From: Flavilitoribacter sp020436695
GTDB lineage: Bacteria; Bacteroidota; Bacteroidia; Chitinophagales; Saprospiraceae
Length of the DNA stretch: 64,000 nucleotides
Reading direction: 5' to 3'
NCBI GenBank assembly: GCA_041392665.1
Contig: JAWKLQ010000011.1
Location: forward strand, 62,001-126,000
Shown here: positions 1 through 8,455 of the stretch, one piece after another
How the letters are laid out: every line of letters starts with the position of its first letter
How positions within the stretch are numbered: position 1 is the first letter of the stretch
Notes under the pieces: model-generated
Database searches by the model: none
Told to the model about the DNA's origin: nothing
Seen by the model: the letters and a program-made list of their open reading frames with translations, nothing else
Program-made: the position numbers and the translations under genes

Positions 1-1
1 G

Positions 2-445
2 GTCCTGCAAACTATCGCACCTTCTGAAGAAAGTTTCCGGACCGATTGCTCCGACGATGTAGTGCAGATCAAGATCTGTCTTAACTGTAGGGTATTCGTA
101 TCCGACGAATGGCTGTATAAGTACCGGATCCATCCGGAATCTTCCTGCCGGGTGGAGATCAAAGCCGGTAAATCACATGATCTGCGCCTCACCTTCCTGA
201 ATTGGGTGAGTGACTATTTTGAGCAACAGAGCGTTACGGACTCCAGGGTATGGAAAGCCTTGAAAGCGGCTTATTTTCCCTATCATCAACCCCGCCTGTT
301 CCGAGTGGTGCAACAGTACCTTCAACTCAGGAATATCCTGGAAAGCAGGATCATCACCACTGGAAGGAAAATCTTACCGCAACCGCTGCGGCACTGGTTA
401 TGGCTGCAATGGGTGAAATTACGCGGCGGCCAGTTGAAGGAATAG
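2..445 (+). CDS. Glycosyltransferase family 2, C-terminal part (5' end outside window)
   Basis: The reading frame is open from base 2, so the gene starts before the window; about 147 C-terminal residues are visible. Near visible residue 35 is a YRIHPESS stretch, which resembles the YR.H..S signature after the catalytic domain of many GT2 enzymes that build surface polysaccharides. The rest is a basic, helical tail with no clear membrane segment. It stops 13 bases before the ATG of a GT4 gene on the same strand, which suggests one transcript for glycan assembly. The family is inferred from this tail and the context; the nucleotide-sugar binding part is not in view. Confidence 0.6.
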   Translation, partial: VLQTIAPSEESFRTDCSDDVVQIKICLNCRVFVSDEWLYKYRIHPESSCRVEIKAGKSHDLRLTFLNWVSDYFEQQSVTDSRVWKALKAAYFPYHQPRLFRVVQQYLQLRNILESRIITTGRKILPQPLRHWLWLQWVKLRGGQLKE

Positions 446-458
446 ATTGCGCTATTCA

Positions 459-1679
459 ATGAAATTATTGTTGATCATTCCCTCCGGGAAGCGGGGTGGG
501 GTAGAAGAGCACGGGCTTAAAATACTTACTGCCGCTGCAAAGACCGGGTGGGACGCACATGCTGCTTTCCCAAAAAAGCCGGGTATGGATTCCCTGGCAG
601 CAGATCTCCGGGAAGCAGGGGTAAAATACCATCCATTAGAGATTGCCGAAACGGCGATACCCAGCCTGGCCGAGATTAGCAAGAAGCATCAGGCCTTATT
701 GCCGATCTTACGGGATTTGCTTATCCCACGTTTGCAATTTGACAGCCGTAAGGTCCCGCACTTCCTCAGAACGCTCTTACTGCTACGGCGTCTCAAACCG
801 GAAGTAGTGATGCTTAATCTTCCCTGGGCGGACTATGGCATGGGTAGTATGTTGGCCTGTGCGCTGCTGCAGATCCCCACACTGGTGGTTTTTCACCTCA
901 TCCCTCATCCACTGAGTTTGGGTAGTATCAAGCGACGTCTATATCGATGGATGCACAACAGGGAACAGAAATGGATCGGGGTTTCCATGAGTAATGCCCG
1001 ATTCATTAGCCAATCTTTTCACTTATCGCAGGAAGAGACAGGCTGGATATATAATGGGGCTACGATCCGGCCGGAGCTGCCGGCCGATATGGCGGCGCAC
1101 CGTCATCGCATACGACTGGAGCTGGGCCTTCCGCCGGATGCCGTCATTGCCCTTACCGTAGCACGCTTAAGCAGCCAGAAAGGACATGATTTTTTAATTC
1201 CCGCTATTCCTTCCCTGTTGGACAAATTTCCCGGACTGACATTCGTGTGGGTGGGGGAAGGAGAAAAAAAAGAGGAATTGCTTGCAATGCTTAGTACTTA
1301 TCGGGTCACCGATCATGTACTTCTATTAGGCCATCGTTCGGATGTTCCGGATTTGCTGCAGGCTGCCGATCTGTTTGTATTCCCCACCTACTATGAAGGG
1401 CAGCCATTCGCGCTGCTGGAAGCCATGGCTTACGGACTGCCTCTGATTACCACCACAACGGACGGCATCCCAGAGGTGATCCAACATAAAGTGCACGGCC
1501 TGCTGACAAAGAAAGGAGACAGTGTGGAATTGCTGGAAAGCATTTGTTGGGCGTTGCATCATCCGGAAGCAATGCGGCAAATGGCCGAAGAAGCCCGGCA
1601 GCGGGTAAAAGACTTTTCCGAAGAAAAAATGCTGGTGGAAACCCTAAATCTACTGAAAGACCTTGCAGCTAGCGCATAA
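459..1679 (+). CDS. Glycosyltransferase family 4 (GT-B fold)
   Basis: This protein of about 406 residues should transfer a sugar from a nucleotide donor to a growing surface glycan on the cytoplasmic side of the membrane. The N-terminus (LLLIIPSGKRGGVEEHG) is the first strand and glycine loop of a GT-B fold. The C-terminal half has GT4 features: VARLSSQKGHDFLI, WVGEGEKKEEL, and an E-x7-E motif in YYEGQPFALLEAMAYG near residue 313. A TTG start at 447 is possible, but the ATG at 459 puts the first beta strand right after the start. It overlaps the next GT4 gene by 17 bases, indicating translational coupling. Donor and acceptor cannot be told from sequence. Confidence 0.88.
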   Translation: MKLLLIIPSGKRGGVEEHGLKILTAAAKTGWDAHAAFPKKPGMDSLAADLREAGVKYHPLEIAETAIPSLAEISKKHQALLPILRDLLIPRLQFDSRKVPHFLRTLLLLRRLKPEVVMLNLPWADYGMGSMLACALLQIPTLVVFHLIPHPLSLGSIKRRLYRWMHNREQKWIGVSMSNARFISQSFHLSQEETGWIYNGATIRPELPADMAAHRHRIRLELGLPPDAVIALTVARLSSQKGHDFLIPAIPSLLDKFPGLTFVWVGEGEKKEELLAMLSTYRVTDHVLLLGHRSDVPDLLQAADLFVFPTYYEGQPFALLEAMAYGLPLITTTTDGIPEVIQHKVHGLLTKKGDSVELLESICWALHHPEAMRQMAEEARQRVKDFSEEKMLVETLNLLKDLAASA

Positions 1680-2919
1680 GAAAGAGATCCGGACACTATT
1701 CGTAACGATCATGTCTTACCCACTCCGAGGGGGCACCCATCTGCGCAACTGGCAAAATATCAAGATCATGTGCCGGTTCGGAGAAGTGGGGATCTTTTCC
1801 GTGTTCAATCAGGATCTGCAGATACCGGAAGATGTGGCCATTGATACCTGGCATCACTTTAACATGGATCGGGAATCCGGTTTATCCGACCTGACAGAAC
1901 GGGGTGTCCGTTTGCTTGGTCGCTGTGGTTTGCGTTATTTCTGGGCTTATTCGAGCCGCGCTGCCCGGGTATTGGACGGGGTGATCAAATCCTTCCGGCC
2001 CGATCTGATCGTATTGGAGGAATTGGGAACCTATCCTTTTTTAAAGGTTGCCAAAGCACATTCCTGTCCCGTTATATTCGATGACCACAATGTGGAGGCG
2101 CACTTATTTCAGCAGATCCATCATGCAAAGGCCGGTCAGTTGCATCGCCTGCTTGGGAAATTCCATTTATCCCAGATCAGATCAGCGGAGGCTAAGCTGG
2201 TACGGCAGGCTGTGCAGACGTGGGTCTGTAGTGAAGATGATCGGCAATTGACTGCGCAGCTTTACGGCTCCGGTCATTCCGTTCAGGTGATCCCCAATGC
2301 TATCGATGTGGAGGCATACTCGGAAGTGCGGGCTGGTCACTACCACTTGCCGGAAGGATTGGATGACAGCCCCTCAAATCTATTGTTCCTGGGGAATTTT
2401 TACCATCCGCCGAACCAGGAAGCGGCAGATCTGCTGATTACTGAAGTATATCCACGGCTGAGGCAACTGGCGGCAGGCTGTCGATTATTGCTGGTGGGGA
2501 GTAATCCTACTCCGGCCATGCTGGCGGCAGCCCGGCAGGAGCCCGATATCATAGTGACCGGAGAAGTACCTGATGTAAAACCTTATCTGGCTGCAGCCGG
2601 TGCGATGCTGGTGCCCTTACTGAAAGGAGGAGGTACCAGGTTCAAGATCCTGGAAGCCTTTGCGGCGGGATGCCCGGTGATCAGCACGACCAAAGGGGCC
2701 GAGGGTTTACACGCGGAAGACAACAAACATCTGTTAATTGCGGATGATGCAGCCGCCATGGTCAAGTGTGTTAAAAGGATTTGGGAAGAGGAGGGCCTGG
2801 CCGGGCTGTTGACCGAATCAGCCTCGATATTGGTACGATCTTCTTTTTCCTGGGATGCCGCGGCCGGTCGTGTAGAACAGGCCTTAGCTCATATAGACTA
2901 CAAGCGTAACGTAGGATAA
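1663..2919 (+). CDS. Glycosyltransferase family 4
   Basis: A second GT-B enzyme of 418 residues. The N-terminus has TLFVTIMSYPLRGGTHLRN (strand plus glycine-rich loop), the middle has DDHNVEAHLF, and the C-terminal donor domain has LLFLGNFYHPPNQEA and GGGTRFKILEAFAAG near residue 322, typical of GT4 sugar transferases. The start is a TTG inside the end of the previous gene. The next in-frame ATG at 1711 would remove the first beta strand, so the TTG is preferred. The 3' end overlaps the convergent GT39-like gene by 36 bases. It probably acts in the same glycan pathway as its neighbours. Confidence 0.83.
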   Translation: MQLAHKKEIRTLFVTIMSYPLRGGTHLRNWQNIKIMCRFGEVGIFSVFNQDLQIPEDVAIDTWHHFNMDRESGLSDLTERGVRLLGRCGLRYFWAYSSRAARVLDGVIKSFRPDLIVLEELGTYPFLKVAKAHSCPVIFDDHNVEAHLFQQIHHAKAGQLHRLLGKFHLSQIRSAEAKLVRQAVQTWVCSEDDRQLTAQLYGSGHSVQVIPNAIDVEAYSEVRAGHYHLPEGLDDSPSNLLFLGNFYHPPNQEAADLLITEVYPRLRQLAAGCRLLLVGSNPTPAMLAAARQEPDIIVTGEVPDVKPYLAAAGAMLVPLLKGGGTRFKILEAFAAGCPVISTTKGAEGLHAEDNKHLLIADDAAAMVKCVKRIWEEEGLAGLLTESASILVRSSFSWDAAAGRVEQALAHIDYKRNVG

Positions 2920-4302
2920 AAAAAGCGCAAGGATAAGAATCCGGTACGGCTGTTTATAAAAATGATGAAGTCCCGCAGCCATCAGTATAGCCAGGGCCGG
3001 AAAGGCCGGCATGAAATAGCGATGGACCGGTAAGGCGATCAGCATTGGAATAAAAACGATGGCCAGCCAATAACGGATGAAGCCGTTGCTGTTTACTTTC
3101 TTTCTCTCTTTTTGCTGTCTGATGAATGCCCATATTCCCAGGCCGAGCAGTGGCAGGATATAGGTGCCGATCCCGGACGGTATACCGTAGAATATGGCTT
3201 TTAACAGGAAATTTAATCGCCAGGAACTAAAGTAGCCATTTTCAATGACCTTCGGTTTCCAGTCGCCATAAGGGTCTACATCTGCTCCGAGATAGTACAT
3301 AAGTTGTCCGGCGTGGAGCGTGATCAGACCGGAGCGGATCATATAACCAACCCAGATGTAAAATACTGCCAGCGAAGTGATCACCAACACGAGCAGCACC
3401 CCCCAGTTAGATCTCAATCCGGACCAGAAACGCGAAAAAAAGTGGTCAGTTGCTGTGTTTTCGGCGAACGGCCGGAAAATTAGCGGTAACAACATTGCAT
3501 AAGCGAGAAACATGGTATACTTACTGAGCAATCCCAAGCCAAGCGAGATCCCTGCTGCAACGGCCCAGCCCATTCGGCTGAAAACCGGCAGCTGTTCTGT
3601 TGCCTTCAGCTTCAACACGAGCAGCACCGTCAACGTGAAAAAGAAAGTAACGAAGATGTCATTGTTGGAGGTAACCTGCGCCAGGTTGAAATAGCGTATG
3701 GCAAACAGCAGGATCACTGCCCATCTTGCAATAGTACGGTCATAAAGCTGCCGGGCTATATGATAGGTGAAAACCGCAATACCCAGTCCCAGGAGGACGG
3801 CTGTGATCCGGGCAGGAAAATACACATCGGTTCCCAGTATTTTTACTATATAGCCGATCAGGAATACCGGTAGGGGAGGATGTTGCGGACCCAACCAGGT
3901 GATCTCGCTATAGTGGACCAAGAAATAGTGCCTGCCCTGCTCTACGAATATCCGGATGGCATTGATAAACTCGTTTTCATCATCCACCAGTTTCCGGAAT
4001 ACGCCGATATATAGCAGGTCAAACAGTACAATGCCGCACAGCACAAATAACAGTGCGGGGTCGGACCGGCGCAACCACGGCTGCCGGAAAAAAGACAATC
4101 CCTTTTTTACCAGTACCGGCAACCGTTGATCCAGGGATCGAAAAAACATCAGCAACACGCCAACAGGTATTCCCGCCAGCAGCACTTGCAATGCAATGGA
4201 ACGTTGTTCTTCTTCTCCTACGTACCCCTTTATGATCAGGCCGGCACTGAAAAGGATCAGCATAGCTGCTAACAAAGCATTTTCCCAAATCGGTTTTCTC
4301 AT
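2884..4302 (-). CDS. GT39-like integral membrane glycosyltransferase (ArnT/PMT type)
   Basis: A 472-residue protein with about ten to twelve hydrophobic segments. After the first membrane pair comes an acidic DDENEFINAIR loop followed by a WLGPQHPPLPVFLIGY segment. These match the first periplasmic loop of GT39/ArnT enzymes, where an acidic residue near an aromatic/proline-rich stretch is catalytic. Such enzymes use polyprenyl-phosphate sugars as donors on the periplasmic face. It is last in a minus-strand run with a GT2, a flavoprotein mutase and another GT2. Its 3' end overlaps the convergent GT4 gene by 36 bases. Substrate unknown. Confidence 0.8.
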   Translation of the reverse strand: MRKPIWENALLAAMLILFSAGLIIKGYVGEEEQRSIALQVLLAGIPVGVLLMFFRSLDQRLPVLVKKGLSFFRQPWLRRSDPALLFVLCGIVLFDLLYIGVFRKLVDDENEFINAIRIFVEQGRHYFLVHYSEITWLGPQHPPLPVFLIGYIVKILGTDVYFPARITAVLLGLGIAVFTYHIARQLYDRTIARWAVILLFAIRYFNLAQVTSNNDIFVTFFFTLTVLLVLKLKATEQLPVFSRMGWAVAAGISLGLGLLSKYTMFLAYAMLLPLIFRPFAENTATDHFFSRFWSGLRSNWGVLLVLVITSLAVFYIWVGYMIRSGLITLHAGQLMYYLGADVDPYGDWKPKVIENGYFSSWRLNFLLKAIFYGIPSGIGTYILPLLGLGIWAFIRQQKERKKVNSNGFIRYWLAIVFIPMLIALPVHRYFMPAFPALAILMAAGLHHFYKQPYRILILALFLSYVTLVVYMS

Positions 4303-4364
4303 CTATTCTGGAATTGAATGTAGCGACTCCAGGTATCACACTCCAGGTTGAGCAAAGCAAAATC

Positions 4365-5318
4365 CTATTGAACGTGGCTCTGTCGGTTAACTGCACCAAA
4401 GTTATCGGGAATTGCCGGTGCCGGGCTGGTCTTTTTTGTATGATAGGCTGCCCATAAAAAACCCACAAGGTTGGCCACCTGCCAGAGCATCAATAAAAAG
4501 AACATCGCCACACTACGTTTTTCCTTCCTGACAAAAGGTGCAAACAGCCAGTTATTTAAATTGGTGTGAAAATTCATTTCCTGCACCATGGTGCCGGATT
4601 GTCTTTCTTTCCTTACCTGATGAAAATAGAAAGCGCCGATCCCATAATTGAAATGTTGCCGGCAAAATTTGGTAAGCGACAGATGATGTGCGTGATAAAT
4701 GACCGCTTCCGGAACGTAGCGCATTTTGTATCCCTTCCATAGCCAGCGATCGCACAGTTCGCGATCTTCTCCACCTGCACATGGGAAATAATCAGGAAAA
4801 CCACCTATCTCCCGGTAGATATCTGCCGGGAGCACTACATTATTTGACGCAAAAAAACGACCGTCGTCCGGGTTCTGATTAAAGTGTTCATAGACAATGT
4901 CTACGAGGAACTGACTGGTGGCTGAGTATATATTGTCTTTTAATACATTTACGGTTCGTCCCCCCAGCAGATAGTCCGGAGTGCGAGCCATCTCCACCTC
5001 CATCTGCGACAACCAGTCTGGAGCAAACCGGCAGTCATCATCCGTAAACACCAGATAGATTCCCTGTGCATGCCGGGCGCCATGATTTCGGGCGGTAGCC
5101 GGGCCGGCATTTTCCTGCCGGAGGAATCTGAGGCTGAATTGATCTTCGAATAAGTCGACCACTGCTCTAAGATCCTGTGGACTGCCGTCATCTACCACGA
5201 TCAGTTCGAAGCGGTCAGTTGGATAATCCAGGCCGGAAACAGAAGCCAGACAATCTCGCAATCGGTCGGGCCGGTTATAGGTGGGGATAATGATGGAGAA
5301 CAAGGGCTTATCGTACAT
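4365..5318 (-). CDS. Glycosyltransferase family 2 with C-terminal membrane segment
   Basis: About 317 residues. It opens with FSIIIPTYNRPDRL, then VVDDGSPQ (first Asp pair) and FTDDDCRF (the DxD-type metal/nucleotide site), and GGEDRELCDRWL, the ED motif that supplies the catalytic base in inverting GT2 enzymes. A hydrophobic stretch near the C-terminus (FFLLMLWQVANLVGFLWAAY) anchors it to the membrane. A TTG at 5366 would extend it into the neighbouring gene; the ATG at 5318 puts the GT2 core directly after the start and is chosen. It follows the mutase-like gene by 22 bases, so the two are probably co-transcribed. Confidence 0.88.
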   Translation of the reverse strand: MYDKPLFSIIIPTYNRPDRLRDCLASVSGLDYPTDRFELIVVDDGSPQDLRAVVDLFEDQFSLRFLRQENAGPATARNHGARHAQGIYLVFTDDDCRFAPDWLSQMEVEMARTPDYLLGGRTVNVLKDNIYSATSQFLVDIVYEHFNQNPDDGRFFASNNVVLPADIYREIGGFPDYFPCAGGEDRELCDRWLWKGYKMRYVPEAVIYHAHHLSLTKFCRQHFNYGIGAFYFHQVRKERQSGTMVQEMNFHTNLNNWLFAPFVRKEKRSVAMFFLLMLWQVANLVGFLWAAYHTKKTSPAPAIPDNFGAVNRQSHVQ

Positions 5319-5340
5319 CTTAAAAAGTATTAACGGGTTC

Positions 5341-6819
5341 TTAGTTGAATTTTGGAATGGGCACAAGTCTGCCTCCGCTCGGGGTCTGTTCCAGTTTGCC
5401 TTCTTCGTGATAATCCTTTTCCGTATTTACGGACCAGATATGATGGTTGGCCCCCAGAATATTCCTGGCGGCGTAGATTCCGGTAAGCATGGAATGATCC
5501 TGATTGTTATAGCGGTGCAGCCCATTCCGGCCAACCGTCTGCAGGTTCTCGAAGCCTTCCAGATACGATTCTATGGTTTTTAGGTAGGTCGTGTAATTAA
5601 GGTCATAAACCGGATAGGCTTTTTTGACCCGTACAACGGTGCCTTCAACCACTTCATCGGGGCGGATCAGTCCGATTTCCGTACACTCCCGAATGCCCAT
5701 CTCGATCAGCCGGTCATCTGCCCATTCCCATTCTTCGTCTTTCTCCCAGAGGAAATACTCTAATCCCAGGGTCGTATTCTTCGGGTTACTGACCATTTCC
5801 CGGCTCCAGTTCTTATAGTTCTGAATTCTTCCGAGTTTTACTTTCGGAGTATGAATGTAGATCCAGTTGTCCGGAAAAACCTCTTCACGGTTGACCGTCA
5901 GCACTACCGTCAGATAATCTCTGTAATGTAGCTTCCGGGCTGCTTCGACCACATTGTTGGGAGGAAGTGGCCGCAGAGCCAGGATCATTTCCCGCAGCGG
6001 CATGCTGGAGATGAAATGCTCTCCGGAATAGGTAGTTTCTTCGCCGGCTTCATTCCGGCAGACCACATCCAGGACTTTATTGTTCCGATGGTTGATGGTC
6101 GTTACCCGTTCTCCCATGAGGGTTGGGTTATTCTGTTTGGCCAAAGCACGCTGGCAGTGCTCCCACATCATACCCGGGCCCAGACGCGGGTATTTGAATT
6201 GCTCGATGATGGTAGTGATCACCTCGCCATTTTTGTTTTTCCCGGTATTGGAGAAGGCATTGATGATGGCTTCTTTCAGGGAAAAGTTCTTAATACGCTG
6301 ACTGGCCCAGTCGGAAGAAATGCTTGAACAGGGAATCCCCCACACTTTTTCGGTATAGGTCTTGAAGAATATTTCGTACAATTTATAGCCGAAGCGACTA
6401 ATAACCCATTCTTCGAAGTTGGTATCCCGCCGTTTTCGTTGGGAAGAGAATTTGACCGCTACATAACTGAAGATCACATGGATCGATTCCTGCACGCCCA
6501 GGCCGGCAAGTGCATTGAGCGGTTTGAGCGGATAGTCAAAGAAGTGTTCTTTGTAAAGTATTCTCGAAAGACGTTCACAGACCAGGAAGTCTTCTTCGAG
6601 AATCTCGTCCCACACCTGGTTGATGTAGGGGACTTTGGAAAAGAAACGGTGTCCGCCGATGTCAAAACGGTTACCCTTAAAATTAACGGTTTTAGAAATA
6701 CCGCCAACCTGATGGTCTGCTTCCAGGATAACGCTTTTACTGCCGAGTTTTTGTAGTTCATAGGCAGCAGTCAGCCCGGCCGGCCCTGCACCTATCACGA
6801 TGGTTGTGTTCATGTTCAT
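5341..6819 (-). CDS. FAD-dependent oxidoreductase, UDP-galactopyranose-mutase-like
   Basis: A 492-residue flavoprotein. Residues 6-20 form the dinucleotide-binding loop (VIGAGPAGLTAAYEL) with the acidic end ILEAD. GGISKTVNFKG and DIGGHRFFSK follow, the region that lines the flavin in UDP-galactopyranose mutase and related amine-oxidase-fold proteins. A C-terminal GLHRYNNQDHSMLTG closes the FAD site. Family members in polysaccharide clusters isomerise or oxidise sugar nucleotides, so it probably makes an unusual nucleotide sugar for the surrounding glycosyltransferases. It overlaps the upstream GT2 by four bases (ATGA), a sign of translational coupling. The exact reaction is not determined. 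Confidence 0.8.
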   Translation of the reverse strand: MNMNTTIVIGAGPAGLTAAYELQKLGSKSVILEADHQVGGISKTVNFKGNRFDIGGHRFFSKVPYINQVWDEILEEDFLVCERLSRILYKEHFFDYPLKPLNALAGLGVQESIHVIFSYVAVKFSSQRKRRDTNFEEWVISRFGYKLYEIFFKTYTEKVWGIPCSSISSDWASQRIKNFSLKEAIINAFSNTGKNKNGEVITTIIEQFKYPRLGPGMMWEHCQRALAKQNNPTLMGERVTTINHRNNKVLDVVCRNEAGEETTYSGEHFISSMPLREMILALRPLPPNNVVEAARKLHYRDYLTVVLTVNREEVFPDNWIYIHTPKVKLGRIQNYKNWSREMVSNPKNTTLGLEYFLWEKDEEWEWADDRLIEMGIRECTEIGLIRPDEVVEGTVVRVKKAYPVYDLNYTTYLKTIESYLEGFENLQTVGRNGLHRYNNQDHSMLTGIYAARNILGANHHIWSVNTEKDYHEEGKLEQTPSGGRLVPIPKFN

Positions 6820-7898
6820 GAGGTCTTAGTTAGCATTTGATACTTAATGATTCCCAGTGCAAATGCCGAACCGCTTATCAGATAAAAAATACTATGCCAC
6901 GGTATTACCTTCAGGGTAAACCACCAGCCCCGTTGCCGGTAGAAAAAGGTGTATAATTCGACATTCAGACCGATGAAGATCAAAAGCAAGAGAATTGCAG
7001 AATAGACTGCGGTAATATTCCAAAATCCTAAGAACAGACTGAGCAAAACGAGAAAAACGGCTACTACGCTCAGCCGGTCGTTTATCTTCAAATTTAAATC
7101 GTTGTTATAGTGCTTTTCCTGCAATAAAAGGCGCGTCCATGGGAGGGCCCGATCACAAAAATCCACTTTGATCATTGAAGCCGGGGCCCACCTTTTTAAA
7201 TGTTTTACCTGCAGGTCCTTACACAGTGCAATGGAATGACCTGCTTTTTTCAGGCGGTATCCCAGCTCTATATCTTCAATGGAAGGATTCGGAAATTGCC
7301 GGCCATCAAAACCTCCCAGTTCCAGAAATATGTCCTTGCGGATAGCTCCGCAGCCCGACCAGAAAGTAAAGGCTTCCTCTTTACCTTTCTGGTGTACAAA
7401 ATGGTGCAGCAGATTTCGGTATTGAGATAAAAAATTGGGCATATAGGGCTCTGTATCATAAGAACCGAATAGTGCGGTAATACCTTGCTTTTGCTGAAAT
7501 TTTTCTGTAACCCGGGCTGCCAGATCTTCGGGTACCACAATGTCGGAATCTATGAAAAGCAAGATGCTGCCGCCGGCATGCTTTGCACCCAGGTTTCTGG
7601 CGATAGCCGGGCCGGATCTTTTATAAGTAGCCAGTTGCTTTATACGTCCGGCATCCGCAAAAGACGGCAGGGGCAAAGGATCACCGTCCGCAACCAGGAT
7701 CACTTCAGCCGGTTGAGGTTGCATTTGCAGGATGGATTGTAACGAAAGTTCGAAAATTTTCCGATCCTGTCCTGCGTGTACAGGTATAATTAAACTGACC
7801 GTCGGAGTATGCAAAACTTTATGATGTAGTAAGTTTCCTAATGGAAACTTATGTGACCAATTATTTATACGGTAATGTTTATTGTAGGGACTTAACAT
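6816..7898 (-). CDS. Glycosyltransferase family 2 with two C-terminal membrane segments
   Basis: About 360 residues from the ATG at 7898; a TTG at 7931 would add eleven residues. The catalytic part has TVSLIIPVHAGQD, VADGDPLPLP, GPAIARNLGAKHAGG, LFIDSDIVVP (DxD-type site) and PSIEDIELGYRL (ED motif with catalytic Asp). Two hydrophobic helices near the C-terminus (about residues 280-345) anchor it in the membrane. It is the first gene of the minus-strand glycan operon; the four-base overlap with the mutase-like gene supports coupled translation. The long non-coding region upstream should hold its promoter. Confidence 0.86.
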   Translation of the reverse strand: MLSPYNKHYRINNWSHKFPLGNLLHHKVLHTPTVSLIIPVHAGQDRKIFELSLQSILQMQPQPAEVILVADGDPLPLPSFADAGRIKQLATYKRSGPAIARNLGAKHAGGSILLFIDSDIVVPEDLAARVTEKFQQKQGITALFGSYDTEPYMPNFLSQYRNLLHHFVHQKGKEEAFTFWSGCGAIRKDIFLELGGFDGRQFPNPSIEDIELGYRLKKAGHSIALCKDLQVKHLKRWAPASMIKVDFCDRALPWTRLLLQEKHYNNDLNLKINDRLSVVAVFLVLLSLFLGFWNITAVYSAILLLLIFIGLNVELYTFFYRQRGWWFTLKVIPWHSIFYLISGSAFALGIIKYQMLTKTS

Positions 7899-8455
7899 GG
7901 GTAACCTCAAAATACCAAGATGTTGCTTCAAACATTTTCATTGTTCAAATAAAAGGTTCTGGCAATTTATCTTAAGATCTTAACGAAAATACCGTCACCT
8001 TTTAAAGGTATTATATAAGGTTGGGAGGGCAGATCGGACCTTTACATATGGTTAGGTATACTAAGGTTATATGTGATTGATGTAGTAGAAACCTTCAAAG
8101 CTTTTGATAGAACCGCAAACTCAAATCAAAGATAATAGGAAATCTTTACATTTTTTTCCGATTATCTTTTCTTCTTTGCGGAAAAGAACTGACCATTTGG
8201 TATTACGGGCTGGTCAGCGAATTGTTGCGGAAAATAGAAACAATTCTATTCGGATTTCGAAGAAATGTTAAAAAAAGGACGAATAGGGTGCTGTGATGTT
8301 TACAGGCTGAGGCCGTGAACGACAGATTCAGAAAGGCCGCGCTATTAATAAATAGACTAAACTTTCTCCATTTACACTTTTTTACGTCTCATTTACCGGA
8401 TTAACAATGTATCCGATTAAGTTGGCAGCTTTATAAAGTTCCAATTCCTGCACAA
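7899..8455. other. Intergenic region between the glycan operon and the permease array
   Basis: About 550 AT-rich bases between divergent genes. I see no credible reading frame, RNA gene or terminator. A perfect 12-base palindrome, TTAAGATCTTAA, lies at 7972-7983 about 75 bases upstream of the minus-strand glycan operon and could be a regulator site. Both divergent promoters must lie here, but no clean TTTG-N19-TAnnTTTG match was found. Confidence 0.5.

Noticed and set aside
7932..8455. tRNA or small RNA gene in the long intergenic region
   Set aside because: No cloverleaf, no GC-rich stem with T-run and no conserved RNA motif was found by eye.
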